Assembly: GCF_020080835.1 (NCBI RefSeq)
Contig: NC_058161.1
Location: 5,868,001-5,932,000 of the forward strand
Origin: Cotesia glomerata
Taxonomy: Eukaryota > Arthropoda > Insecta > Hymenoptera > Braconidae
Length of the DNA: 64,000 nt
Direction of reading: 5' to 3'
Under the pieces are notes generated by a model. It made no database searches. It worked only from the letters and a program-made list of their open reading frames with translations, and was not told the DNA's origin. Position 1 is the stretch's first letter. Each line of letters opens with the position of its first letter. Below, piece by piece: positions 36,901 through 49,687 of the stretch. The translations under genes and the position numbers were made by a program.

Positions 36901-37949
36901 CTTATCCTTATCCTGCATTAGTTGCCACCACCAAATTCCGCGATAAATTCGCTTGATATCTCACAGAATCCGAGGGACTATTTTCATTCATGGGATTTTC
37001 TCAATCTCACACACAATCTAAAACCCATTGCTTACCAGCGAATTGAATGGCGTACTTTGTTAACCCTGTCACATTTACTGTTACTTAAATACAAATATAA
37101 AAAAATATCCAAACACCTTACCAGGAAATATTTGACAAAATCTTTTCGGTGGTTGCATTCTATTCTACTGAGGCTCCTCTTTATTATATTGCAGTTATTT
37201 ACTCAGGGTAATCTTTTTTATTAGAATTTATCTCCTTGCTGAGAAAAGAAGGAAAGAAGATGAGGTGGGTAACAGCCTTCCGGAGAAAAAGTATATATTC
37301 AGTGGTGCGCGCCAAGGCAAAACGTAAAGTTTCAGTCTGTCTTGTGCTGCCTGGAATTTTATGTTCGTCTCTGGACGTCTCTCTTGAGCTTTAAAGGCTG
37401 AATCTACCGCCGCTCAAAACAAATAAAGTTAAGTAAAAAAGGTTAAACCACTACTGCTACCACTGCTACGAAAAGGAACCACGACACTAGCTCAGATACC
37501 GTTTAAATTCGAAATTCTACCGTGTCAGGCTGCGTTACTTTTCGCTCCTTTATTTCCACTAAGTTTGTCGCTAGAATGTCTGGAGAAATTAGAAAAATTT
37601 ATTATTTTTCATCATGTTTATCACACTCCAGCTTAAACTCTATATATGTATCTCTATCCATAAAAAAATTTTTATTCACAGACAGAAAAAAATAATTTAG
37701 TTCAAGTAAATATTTTTCTTCCAAATTTCAGTCTCATTTAATAATTATTTACATTTCTCAATTAAACAAAATTATAACTTATCTACCAATAAAATATTTA
37801 CAACACTTTTATCAAACACTCTACACTTTTTTACAATGAAATAAATATCTTGTTAATCTCTATTTAAATTTTAAAATGATTCAATACCTTGAAAAATTTT
37901 TTTCTATTTTTTAATTTGTTTTCTTTTTAAAGCACATTTTATAATTTTT
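36901..37949. other. Non-coding stretch
   Basis: No gene. 37250-37560 is GC-richer. 37679-37734 is the partner of the fragment at 1513-1570. The rest is decayed AT-rich DNA. Confidence 0.5.
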
Positions 37950-38098
37950 AACTTCCCGCTAAGAAAATCGAAGATTTTCAAAAATCGTAAAGTTATTGTA
38001 TTCACCCCGTTTTGCAAAAATCGAGTTTTCATCAGATCTCGACGTTTGAAGGTCACAGGAAGCTTCCCTGACTATCCCCGCGAGGTTGTCACGGCGTC

Positions 38099-38160
<62 letters not shown>

Positions 38161-38815
38161 AAAGTATGTGAACCGCTTATAACTTTTGAACGGCTTGACC
38201 GATTTCATCGCGGTTGGTGCCATTCGAAAGGGCTTGACCAAACTTAGATTGAAAACTATTTGGGACTGATTCAGATCAATAGATTTTGAGAAATCTTAAA
38301 AAAACTGAAAAAAAAATTTTTTTCAAATGTGGTTTTTTTGGAATAACTTTTAAACGGCTTAAAGGTTCAATTCCAAAAACTAATCAGCTCTTAAACTCAA
38401 AAAACCACGTCGATCGCCACCAGCCCGGTCAAAATCGGTTGATTCGTTCGAGAGATATCGTGAACGAAAGAAAACCGAAAAAAGTGTTTTTTCGGAATAA
38501 CTCCAAAATTACTTGCGCGATCAATTCAAAATTTAAGATTCTTTGTGAGGCTTAAAAAACTGCGTCGAATGCTTCTAACCGCGTAAAAATCGGTTTATTC
38601 ATTCAAAAGTTATTGCGGTTTAAAAATTCAAGAAATAGTGTCTTATCAAATCTCTATCAGACTTTTGAGCTCGAAGTGCTTTAAAGCATAGAAAAGCAAT
38701 CTCTTTGAGCTCGGAGAGCTCAAAATGACCCATAAATTGTATTTTTGAGCTCGAAGAGCTCAAAAACGTCATTGGTGCAATTTTAAGCGCCTAAGTATGG
38801 AATTAGCGGGAAGTT
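37950..38815 (+). mobile_element. 866-bp element with AACTTCCCGCTAA ends and TG microsatellite
   Basis: Starts AACTTCCCGCTAA (37950-37962) and ends with its exact reverse complement TTAGCGGGAAGTT (38803-38815), a 13-base inverted repeat. A TG run of about 53 bases (38103-38155) lies inside, followed by phrases that recur in variant form within the element (GGAATAACTYYWAAA, CAAAATCGGTTGATTC / AAAAATCGGTTTATTC). The 89-residue frame at 38286 falls in this repeated text and is not protein-like. It looks like a non-autonomous DNA element of a kind frequent in insects; family unassigned. Confidence 0.75.
38103..38155. repeat. TG dinucleotide microsatellite
   Basis: About 26 TG units inside the element at 37950-38815. 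Confidence 0.95.
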
Positions 38816-40681
38816 GCAGGGATGGCCTTCAGGGTCAACCGTTTTCCTAATTTTTTAAATTATGATTTATTTATTTATTTAATTTTTAATCATTAGCCGA
38901 GCTTTTCTATTTCAACAAAAATTAGTTTGATCAAAAATAGCAGAAAAGTGACGCTCAATAATGATCTACCTATTCTACTTGTTATCGGTATCGGCATCAA
39001 ATAACGAAAACTAAGAAACACAGACACAAAAATTGCTCATGCTATAAATTTCGAGATAACTCGCCTGAACGTCAGACGGACTTAAGTCTACACTACTTGA
39101 GTCGGTGAACTGAAACTTTACAAAATAGACAGTCTTTTGGTGCACGGATTTTCTATTGCTGCCTATTCTTATTCGTCATATACAAACTCGCGCAGTGCAA
39201 CATTTTTTTTAAATTTGTCTGACTTCTTTTTTCTACTTGCTATCATTTATTGATAATCATAACGTCATTTAGTACTTATTTATGGGCGAATAAATATTAC
39301 TAGTAATAAAAAAAATTCATGCAATAACTAATGGGAGAGAAAAAGCTTGAAAAATGTGATAGTGCATTAAAAAATATAAATAAATTCTTTCCGCAAATAT
39401 ATAAAAAAATCTGGCTGATGGAAACAAAATATTGGGTGGAAAAAAAATTTACGATGGAAATTTTATGAAAATATTAATCTTCTCTAAAAATATAGTCTGC
39501 GCTTGCATGCTTGCAATGTTTCTATTTACCTCAGAGGTTGTACACTATATTATTCCAGAAAGTTATTTTAGTGCAAAAATCAATTGGCCAATTGCAAGTT
39601 TTTGAAATTATCTGTAGGGTCAAAAAGTACAAAAGTAAATTACTAGAATTGAAAGTTATGAATAACCCCAAAAATTGGTCAATCATTATTAAAAATTCAT
39701 TTTGTCCCAAGCAAGAATTCGATAATATTTTCATGAATTTTTTCCCCAATTAAATAAAATTTTCTTCCTTTCTGTCAATAGAGCGCTAGAACATAAATTG
39801 AAAGTAAAATTAAATAAAACGACTACAAATTATCAAGCATACAATATTCGCCAATCACATAAATTATAATAACATAATCTGACTAATTGATATTATTGAA
39901 TCCCCGATATCGCCGAGCAATGCGATCGATAGTTAAATATAATTACTATTGTAGATTGTACATAGTAGAGTATAATGGGACACATTAATCACGTAGTAAT
40001 TACAAATGGATATCTGTTGTGAGCATAAATAACATTAATTACAAAACTAAGCCGTTTTCTGGTAAAGACGCGGTAAAATTGAGCGTTAAGGCGCTCTGAC
40101 GATCCATGTAAGAGCGCTTATTAGTATCTTATTACCAATTACACGTAGGCAGTGAGATGAAGAAATAAGTAGCGGTTATAGTTACGCTGTGCGGAGACCT
40201 TATGTCACCTCATGGCTCAGGGGTAACTAGTGCCTTACTCTCACGTTGCTGTCATCCGTTTGCAGCTGATATAAATCCCCTATGTGCCTCTTCTCTAGTC
40301 TTCTCTTCTCTTCTCGGCTCAGAGCAGAGGATCATTAGTTTAGATAAATTGCGTTTAACCGCACGGCGAATAACTAAGTATGTTAAGCAGGAATTACCTC
40401 GCAACGGCCATAGGTGGTTCATGGGATAGTGCTACGATATTTCGTATGAAGATTATCAGTGCGTGTGAATTTCTCATTAGCCTACGGCTTTTCATTATGG
40501 AGCATTATAGAACGTGAGATACTGTTAATTAGTTTCGTGGAAAACTTTTCTGATGGGACCTGATATATTCAAATATGGCCTTATCAAAATTTTGGCATAA
40601 TCTAATATCTCTATATATAATTTTGAATATGGTCTAATATTAAAATAATCATGTCAGAACATATCTGAAAAAAATTATTAG
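38816..40681. other. Non-coding stretch
   Basis: No gene. An open frame at 39511-39753 has no recognisable domain. 40080-40440 is GC-richer with a CT-rich run near 40290. 40555-40680 shares loose AATATGG/CATATC motifs with 57135-57195. Confidence 0.5.
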
Positions 40682-41176
40682 TACACTGATAGAAAAACAA
40701 CCTTGATTCAAGAAACTTTTTTTCTTCAAAACTTGAACTCTTGAAACTAGATATAGATATATTTCTTTCTACTCTTGAAACTAGATATAGATAATATTTC
40801 TTTCAAGAATTTTTGTCTCTTGGTTCAAGATAGGCGACAACATTGATTCAAGATGTTACCGACTTGTGTTAAGAATGGCTTTTTTTTGAGTCATTAATTT
40901 ACTTATTTCCAAGAAATAATTTTTTTTTGGTACACCAGTTATAGACTATTTAGTTTTTGAAATATACTTTGATGAATTATTTAAAATTTTTTAAACGATA
41001 CTGTTATTTTGATTGAAAAACTTAAATGTATCGATTGAAGATAATATAGCTCTTAAGCCAAGAAAATCTAAATGAAGACAAGAAATTCTTAAAGCAAAAT
41101 AATCATTTGTCTTCTAAAATAAATTCTCAGATCAAGAAAATATCTCTTGAGTCAACATAAATTTTCTATCAGTGTA
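40682..41176 (+). mobile_element. M5 MITE-like element with TACACTGATAGAAAA ends
   Basis: Begins TACACTGATAGAAAA and ends with the exact complement TTTTCTATCAGTGTA, giving 15-base perfect inverted repeats and a length of 495 bases. The interior is rich in CAAGAAA and TTTCTTG words, with a near-duplicate block (CTTGAAACTAGATATAGAT) at about 40742 and 40780. No ORF. It resembles M4 in interior wording but has different tips. A partial relative may begin at 55428 (TACACTGATAAAAAG). Confidence 0.75.
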
Positions 41177-42088
41177 AAAATCACAGATATGATCGTGTAA
41201 AAATTATACAGTTATTTTTTTATATTAATTTAAAAAAAAAAAATTAAATTTACAGGAATTAATCTATAAAAATAACATGCATGGAAAAATAAATTTACAT
41301 AAGTAAATTTAGATCCAATACAATTTTATATGATAGTTTCATAAAATATATTTTTCCAATGCTTTTTTCCTGAATTAAAATTGATACGATATAAAATAAA
41401 GCGCAAGTTACTTTAATTGGAATTCTTTTTGATAAAATATTTACCTTTCATGCTTTAATGCCCTCCTCCACCTCAAATCTCAAATTAAAGATCCTTGTAG
41501 AAGATAACATAAGAATTAAATGTAAATTTGATGCACTAAAAAGTTAAAAATAAAATAGTTATGTTATGAGATATAAAAGCGAAGCGCTGTTGAAATATTT
41601 TACATCAGCGGAGAAAAACTGGTTTATAACCCTTTCATCAGACTTTGACGAGTTTCGCAGAAATTAAACGATAGGAAGTCTGCATGAGAAGCTTGTGGAA
41701 ATTTAAAAGTCAACTCTGTGAATGCTGAATTCTAGATATGCGATAATGATAATGCTGAAATCGTTACATAGTGATGTTACTCCTTCCCATGCTATATATT
41801 CATATATTCATAGGAGTATCATGTATAGAGAACTTGTATTCAAGTAACTTAGTAAGTGTGAGTATGAGTGTGAGTGTGAAGAACATGTTCGGTGCAACGT
41901 GACACTTGGTGGCGTCTCGTAACGCACTCCACCGGATAATTGGACACTTATCCGACGACGTTGAAACGAATGAGCGACACTAACCCAACAAGTTCATTGT
42001 ACTCGTTGCTAAAGTTTCTCATGATAAATACTTGTATTTATTGCTCCTGATTTAGTATAACACAACTTTGTATTGGACGCGCAAATAA
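41177..42088. other. Non-coding stretch
   Basis: No gene. AT-rich to 41560, then moderate GC with a GTGAGTATGAGTGTGAGTG run near 41857. Confidence 0.5.
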
Positions 42089-43056
42089 TACACGGAAAAA
42101 AAAATTTCGTTCTGGTAACGTAACTGTAGAGTTACCACAACTATACACAGTTTACTGTTCGTTGTAGAGTTACAGTAACAAAATGTTATTTAGTTCTGAT
42201 AACTCAATGTTGTTGAGCTTTCAGAGCTCTACGGGATTGTTCTCAGAGCCAAACGGCATAGTTGGGAGCGCTCTACGTTGCGCAGTAGTGGAGTGCGCTG
42301 ACATATTTCATAACCTTCTAAAATGACAAACAGAATTATTTTGTTACTCATCCATGTTATTAAAAATATATGAGGACAATTAAGTTTCCAGTTTATTTAT
42401 TTAAGGAAATAGGTTTTTTTTTTGTCAAATTGAATTTCATTAGAACAGTTTTGTATTTATGGTTTTTCAAGGTTCATTTGCAGTGACTGTTAATTTAATT
42501 TATTAGTTGAATATATTGTGATAAGTAATAAGTTATCGGAATACATTAAAAAGACCCCATTTAACACAAAATAAAATTTGTTTTCGTTTATTTATCTTTT
42601 CTTGTGCATATACGGTAGTGATTTTATGTCCAATATTTATTGATATAATTAAGAAAATAAGATAATTTTGTGGCGACCATATTTTTATTTTACAAATAAT
42701 TTTTATTTGTAATATAAGTTCTATTATTATTTTATTTCTATTATAATACTATTCTTATTTGTCATATACAATCATTGCTGGCAATATAAATCCATTCTGC
42801 CGCATGTATTTATTAAATTATCAATGCTAAATCGTAAAAAAAAATTATTAAGCAGACTTCCAAAAATTTGTTATAGTTTCAGAACGATCCTGTAGAGTTG
42901 TGAGAGGTAAATAACGTTTAGCTCTCAGAGCTCAACGATGTAGAGTTGCAGGAGCCAAACGGTATTGTTACTATAAGAATACGTTAACCTACTGGAACTT
43001 TTTACAACTAACCAACTACTATAGAGTTCCTATAGCAAAATTTTTTTCTCCGTGTA
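42089..43056 (+). mobile_element. M2 inverted-repeat element with TACACGG tips
   Basis: Starts TACACGGAAAAAAAAATTTC and ends AAATTTTTTTCTCCGTGTA, inverted repeats of about 18 bases. Subterminal zones (42110-42300 and 42880-43040) hold repeated GTAGAGTT, CAGAGCTC and GAGCCAAACGG words in both senses. The centre is AT-rich. No transposase. The tip matches M1 and M3 but the interior is unrelated, so it is a separate non-autonomous family probably using a related transposase. Confidence 0.8.
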
Positions 43057-43398
43057 GAACAGATGAATTGAGAAATTGATTTTTTCGTTGTTAACCTGAA
43101 GAACTCTTTCGAAAAATACAATCTTAGACTCTTGAAAAAGATTCTTTTGAACAATTTAATTTTTGAACCAAACAGAAAAGCTCTCGAACGAAGAAAAGTT
43201 TACTAAAGCCAAGAAAAATTTCAAGATTCCAGACAACCAAATTCGTCAAGATGATCATTTTAGTTTAAGATTTTTCTTCTTAAATTAATTTTTTTATCAT
43301 CACAGACTGATTTATTCTATTGATACTCTTTGTGCTTTATTCGATTGAAATTGTTCTTTGATCGATTTTTAACGCAAACATTTGAAACGCCAGTTCAT

Positions 43399-43767
43399 TT
43401 ATTGTGTAAAAGGTTCCAAATTCAATATTCCCGACAATTTATGAACCTCTTTAATGTTACAATCAATTTTATCGGTTGAAGCCATCTGCAATTTATTTAG
43501 AAAAGGTTTGCAATGGCGAAATTGAGGAAGGTGCTTAATCTTTACGTTATTGCCCACCGTTTTGATGAAGGTCTGAAAGTTGGTATTCGGTGATTTTTCA
43601 AAAAGATCAGAAACTGATCGAGATCCTTCATTTTTTTCCCTATTAAACTTTATTGTACAAAAACTTATTACTATAATGTTCATAAAATAGAAATGATAAC
43701 ATAACATTAACCCAATTAATATTTTTTGGCACTGTGTAAAATATTTTTTTTTCGTCCAGATTTTCAT
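43399..43767 (-). CDS. Unrecognised protein-like ORF, 122 codons
   Basis: ATG-initiated frame. The first 45 residues are hydrophobic and lysine-rich and may be spurious. The rest is balanced and protein-like (SRSVSDLFEKSPNTNFQ, VKIKHLPQFRHCKPFLNKLQ), ending EPFTQ. A possible splice acceptor (AAAGTTTAATAG) near 43642 would make 43399-43640 a terminal exon of about 80 codons. No domain, catalytic motif or family is recognised. It sits 340 bp beyond element M2. It could be a single exon of a split gene, a relic of a mobile-element protein or chance. Confidence 0.3.
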   Translation of the reverse strand: MKIWTKKKYFTQCQKILIGLMLCYHFYFMNIIVISFCTIKFNREKNEGSRSVSDLFEKSPNTNFQTFIKTVGNNVKIKHLPQFRHCKPFLNKLQMASTDKIDCNIKEVHKLSGILNLEPFTQ

Positions 43768-43950
43768 TACGCTTATTGCTGCCGTCTTCTTAGTAAGATC
43801 ATAACGTACAAGATCCTTACTATTAATTTTGACCAGACTAGAGTGTCTGCAATTTTGTTTTTGAGACAGTGGCCTTTAAAAATACAAAAAAAAAATTGTA
43901 CTTTAATTTTTAAAATCAAAATAGTAAAAAATAATGATTCATCTAATTAA

Positions 43951-46693
43951 TTTTTATCGGTAAAAACGAATGGTACTTTCCAATATTTTTTTAAATAAAT
44001 TTGTGAATAATTATCAAAATAATTTTAATATTAACAAAATTTATTAATATTTAATAAAATCTCAACATCTGTCTCAACAAAAAAGTTTTACTCAACTCTG
44101 AGGGAGATTTTCATTACACGCACTTATTTTTCTCCCCTCATCATTCTCAACCAGAGTCAGCCCTCAGATTCTTCGCCCCGAGGATCTATTATACCTCCGA
44201 AATGATGACGTATCTTCTTAACTAAATAAATGAAGACTGCGCAAGACAGAGGTGTGTACGTGCGACGCCTAGAAATCCAGGCTCGGGCACACGCACCCTC
44301 TGGAGTACAATGCATCCAGAAAAAAGTCGAGTATAAGAATAAAATAAATAATCGGAGAGCAAAATAAAAAACTAAGAAAAGTAAAGTAAGAAAAGAACGA
44401 AAAAAAAGAAACGATCATTGAAGACCTTCTTGCGCCACAGTCTACCTTTTTTCATCTTATTCCTCTTTATTTTTCTCCTTTTCCCATTTTATTTTACCAT
44501 TTCTTATATACTATTTCTTCGGCGTATCAAGCTACTTCGCGGTCCATTGTCGTATCGCTGGTAGAGTGCCCTTGGGGATATGGTTGACCTGAGCGAAACT
44601 CGACAAGTTTTATTTTTAAAAATAACTAGTCCCTTGAATAAATGGAAAAACGAGTGAATAAAAAGTGAAAAATACTATATACATTTTATTTCCTAGTTTT
44701 TTTCTGCTCTTTCTTTTTTTTTACTCGATAATTTAACGCTCAATTTTAAAAATTGTTAACTTGATTATTGGTTACTGCATTTTGTATTAAATTCAATAAT
44801 CCGGTTGCCCTAAAAGAAAAATAAAGCTTTAAAATAAATTGGATTTTGTAAAAATATATGAAATCAATATAGTTGTTCGTATGGAGAAACAAATGATGGA
44901 ATTTAATATTTTATCGCGGTAAAACTGTTACAATTTAATAAAGCGATAAATTAAAATCTGTTATTAAAAAATTTAATTGATTATAACGTTTATTAAATTA
45001 AAATACCCCGAAAAGTTAATCCATTTATCACGTGACACAACCGCTAATTTATATCCACGATCCAGGAGCATACATCCACAAAGATGGTAACCCCGTAATG
45101 TATTTGTAAGATTTATCTTATTAGTGCGATTCAACATACAACCCGGACGGATATCATTTTTGCTTTTCATTAATTATGAGCAGTCTGTACAAGTTTTATT
45201 CTCTTTGTGGTTTCGCTACAAGACAAGTTTGTGCTATCTGGGTGAAAGTTGAGATAATTGAAAATATTAAAAATTTTAGAACCATTTAAGTGCCAAAGCC
45301 ACTGCATTTTTTTTTTGTAAAATATTTTCTAACTTGAAAATTAGCACAAATTAAATTATTTAATTTTTTAGATAAAAATTTAAGAATTTTTTCAGAACCT
45401 CTCTTCCTACAGAGAAAAAAAATTTTTATTGCTGTCGATAATTGACGTAAAAATTTTTTTTTTCATAATTTAAATGCATTGAATCTTATGAAAATAATTG
45501 AGAGTAATTGATTGACTAGTAAGTAACAATATTTAAATTGAATCATGACATTTCAAGCGAAAAACTATTAAATAAAAGAAAGATATAGCTCTTGTCACTC
45601 TGAAATGAATGTAAACCCGATAAAAAGCTCCGAAGGCTTACCGTGAACCTAAGTGAAAGTAAAGCATAATCCGGTTGGATATGTCGTGGATTTAATGTTA
45701 CGTCTACACACAAGTCCTAAAGGAAAATCAGTGGTAGGGTTAATCGATTTCTGAAGGAAACGGTAAGATAACTTGAGCGTTGAAGATATATCTACATCCG
45801 TTTATCTATTTCCGAAGAGTTCATTGACTTGCAGTATCGATAAATTTATCCGATGATATTCACCCTCATGGCTGGTGGGTACGAGACCGAGTAAACTCCA
45901 GCATTAACAACTTGAAAAGAATATCACTTGTGAAAAATTACTTATCAATCGTAATCTAGACATGGAAATATGCTTGACATTCATCTTCTTGCACACCATC
46001 TTCTTTTACTGTTATTACTCCATTTTATTACACTTTTTTATCCAAAGAGCTATCCAGTATCGGGAGATTGAATCAGATACTTCCTTCATTCTTGTCCTTC
46101 TTTTTATTTTGTTATCCAGTTCTTCTATTCCTCTCACTGTCGGCTCCACAGAAGTAAATCTATCCGTCTACCTCCTGTGCAGATTGTGATTGCATTGGAA
46201 AGTGCCTACTCGGTGCCGAGAATTCTTCACAGAATACTGTGATAGAACGGAAAGAGACTGACAGGGACATTTCATTGAAGTACATAGAGTTTCTCGTTCT
46301 ATTCTTTTTACTGATCAACACAGATAGCCAAGTATCGACGACCACATCATACGATCGGAAATAGGATATTTGATTCAACCGATTCGCTACAATATAAAAG
46401 GAGACAACTTTTCTTTCCAATTACAGTTTTTAATGATGATTATTATCAAATAGTCGTAAAATTTTAATGATAAAATTTGTTTACATAGTACTTGATTCAA
46501 GAAAGATATTCTCTTCAGCTCAAATTATTTTAAGAAATTCATTTCAAACAACATTTTACTATTTAATATAGGATATTAAATATAAATATAATCCAACAAT
46601 GCTTTTTTCAATAAGAAAACTCGCTTTTATCAAAATGTTTTGGTCTGGATTTTTTAAAAATAATAATAACAATAATAATAATAATAATAAATT
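43951..46693. other. Non-coding stretch
   Basis: No confident gene. 44100-44580 is GC-richer with A-rich runs. A minus-strand frame at 46160-46420 has balanced codon use and ends beside a weak donor-like GTAGAC, but has no ATG start and no family likeness. ATA units run at about 46663-46692. Confidence 0.45.
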
Positions 46694-46915
46694 ATTTTTT
46701 TGCCCTCCGGGCGGAAAGTGACAACTTTCGTCCCGCTGCGCTAAACTAAGTTGCCGCTTTCCGCCTTCGTCGGACAAAAAAATAGTATACACTCCACGGG
46801 AAGTAAATAAGAAAGCCTCAGATCACATGTTTGTTGACCTCGGCTTCGCCTCGGCCAACAATTACATGTGATCTGAGACATTTCTTACTTTACTTCCCTA
46901 GGTGTGTAATATACT
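46694..46915 (+). mobile_element. Double-hairpin element, copy C
   Basis: Nearly identical to copy B at 4092: TTTTTTGCCCTCCGGGCGG start, both hairpins, CCTCGGCTTCGCCTCGG apex, GTGTAATATACTA end. It lies 42 kb away in the same orientation. Inserted just after an ATA microsatellite. The small number of differences from B suggests recent activity. Confidence 0.82.
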
Positions 46916-47173
46916 ATTTTCAGTGACTGAAAAAAGTTACACTGAGAAAAAATTACATCTTTCTCAAACAATAATTGTCGAAAACGAATTTTAATTGTGA
47001 ATTTCACCTAAATTTTCTCTGATAGTATGAGACCTCATACCGATAAAATATTATGGTGAAGAAGTAATAATAAAAAATTAGTCATTCTTCAAGAATTTGG
47101 ATCGGGAGTATTCGGCTTAGAATAATAATAATAACTATCTATCTTTATCAATTAATAACACCGATCTTCGAGT

Positions 47174-47223
<50 letters not shown>

Positions 47224-49477
47224 TATACTAAAAACACCTTAAATAATAATAATAATAATCTGTTTATTAAAAAAAAATTTTTTAATTGTCAGGTATTTGT
47301 TATTGTCAGTATTATTTGAGCATTAAAAAATTTCAATAATTCAATTATTTGAAACAATTATTCAAACTGCGAATAAAATAATATCAATTGTTTTAAAACT
47401 AGTTTTTTGGTTTTCACTGTATCATTTTTGAAAATATGAGTGACTGTTAGAACTTTGAAAAAAAAAAAAAATCGTACATTGAGTAGAAAATAAATCAAAT
47501 AAAAATAAAAGAACTAAAAGGCTAGAAAGCTATTTTTCCGAGTTATCACGGAACGTTATCCTTCGAAATGTGATCCGATTCTCTTCCTATATATAAATTC
47601 ATATGTGTTACACATCATGTATATGTATCAACCATATAAAGTACATAGTACAGTTCGTATTGATATGTGAAGGTACATCATGTAAAAGTTTTTCGCGTAT
47701 CTTACGACATTTTCAAGTGATATGGTAGAATGGATTTTAAAATTTTTTTCTGTGTACTTTACACTCGATGTAAGGATGTACGTGATCATGAAATCATAGC
47801 AGCGATATCACGTTCACTCCTTTCTTGAGATACGTTGGTTTGCTTTTATTCTCATAAAGCTTGAAGCGTTTTACTTTTTGGATTTCCGTTTGGTTTTCTA
47901 CATGAAAAAGAGAGTGGTGTTTCTGGCGATACTGACGCTGTACCAATCCTAAAGTGTTTATGTGGAGACGTGCTTCTGGATAACGCGCCGGGACATACAT
48001 TACATTACCGGATATGAAGTGGACGAGGTTCATACTCTATGCAAACGCTATACCGCCATATCGAAATAGTATATATGACAGACGAAAATATTATTATTAC
48101 GCTACGGAGTGGGGTAATAAGATAAATCGAATAGTATAATGTAGTATGGGGTTATGAGAGTTTTTAACCTCCTCATAAAATACGGGCTTCAAGAGATAAG
48201 TATATTAAATGTTTTGAGATCTAAATGGAATAGAAGTACTTTAAGAAAATTTTCCGGCACTTTCGATCGATCCTTTCACGGAATAAATTTTGAATTCTTT
48301 TAGATCATCTTCAGAGATCAAGTTATTGTGATGAAGTTAGATTGTAACTTTGGCACTTTTTGAAATTTTGTCATAGAGTCTTTTATGTCCAGACAAAAAC
48401 AGTTGAATAAGTAAACTTTTACTGAGTTTTTATTACAGTTTTAGTTGGTAAAGAAGTTTTTACTCCGAAATCATAAAAATTATACTATTCTTTGGATTAT
48501 AGCTTCTAACGTCACACTGTAATTTTTCGTAAAGATCCGTGAAAATAACATAATATAGTAGCGGTTTATCCTTGTGATAGAAAGTGTAAGAATTACATTC
48601 TAATTAATGCTGTCAAATTTGATGTATCGAAAAAATAAAAATATACTTTAAAACTGTTAAGTTTACTTCGTTTCGATTAAATAATTTGATTGCTACAAAT
48701 ATGTTTATAACTGGAGTTTGAGCCGTAAACTTGACATTTTTTTTTACAGAGACTTTGTTTTTACCGTAAAAATTGTAATTATTCGAACGTTCTTTCTTCT
48801 ATGTAGAAAAAGTAAAATATATTTACAACTTTTCTGATCGATCACAAGCGTACAAAAGAAATTGATAAATAAATAAAAATTTAAATAAACATTGAAGAAA
48901 ATTCCAATAAACTCTATTTCAAATTACATATTTATGAACATAGTTGTCGAAGTGAAAATAATGAAAATATCAAATATCAGCAAATGAAAACTTTATCGAA
49001 GATATTTTCAAGCTTTTTAAAAAGTTTACAATTTTAGCCCGGGGGTTTAATTTTGAAGACAAAATCAAGCTTTATTTATTTTTCCCGCCACAAACATCTT
49101 AAATATTCCTGTACCAATATTAAAAACTCATGCTGGGGTTTCGAGTTATTTGAACGTTCACCAATAGTTTCACCGTTATGTAAGTACTTTACAAATTCAT
49201 TACCTATTTATATATAAGCACGCGATGGAAAAATCAGAAACGTTGGTTTTTTTCGTGGGCTACGAGATGATTCATAAAAAATTTTTAGTTTTTTGAAAGC
49301 ATAAAAGTGAAAAATAAAAATTTTTTCGAAAGAATCTATTTCGTCCCTCAGTCACAAAATATATAATAGACAAAAGTACAAGGTAGAATGATGGGAGGAT
49401 AAATTGGTGACGTTGAATTTTCTATGACCCGGTGAAGTTTATGCTGAAATGAAAAATTCAGTCTCTAGCTATCAGTC
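46916..49477. other. Non-coding stretch
   Basis: No gene. Holds the AT microsatellite at 47177 and AT-rich decayed DNA. An open frame at 47794-48033 (minus) has no recognisable domain. Confidence 0.5.
47177..47220. repeat. AT dinucleotide microsatellite, 44 bases
   Basis: About 22 AT units without interruption. Confidence 0.95.
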
Positions 49478-49687
49478 ATGGCTGACTCCTGTACTTCTGT
49501 ACTTAGAGTACTTGCTGTGTTGTTGGCTCTCGGTACCACCCCGATGATAGTGCTCCGGCTGCTCCATGTGGACGAAAAACCAACAAGAGAGATTGAGACG
49601 GATAAAGAAAAAAAAAGCTTGGCATTATTGTTTATTTCCCCGACGATACACGAACGCGGTGTCCTCTCGCGACGCCAACTAATCTGA
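49478..49687 (+). CDS. Hypothetical small ORF with signal-peptide-like start
   Basis: A 69-residue frame beginning ATGGCTGAC, preceded by CAGTC, an acceptable insect start context. Residues 8-28 (VLRVLAVLLALG followed by TTPMIVLRLL) form a hydrophobic segment like a signal peptide or anchor. A charged stretch (DEKPTREIETDKEKK) follows. Codon use is GC-richer than its surroundings. No mature peptide motif, cysteine pattern or family is recognised, and no second exon was identified. It could be a first exon of a small secreted protein or a chance frame. Confidence 0.3.
   Translation: MADSCTSVLRVLAVLLALGTTPMIVLRLLHVDEKPTREIETDKEKKSLALLFISPTIHERGVLSRRQLI

Noticed and set aside
38286..38555. 89-codon plus-strand frame
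   Set aside because: It lies inside the 866-bp repeat element and covers internally repeated, lysine-rich text with no domain.
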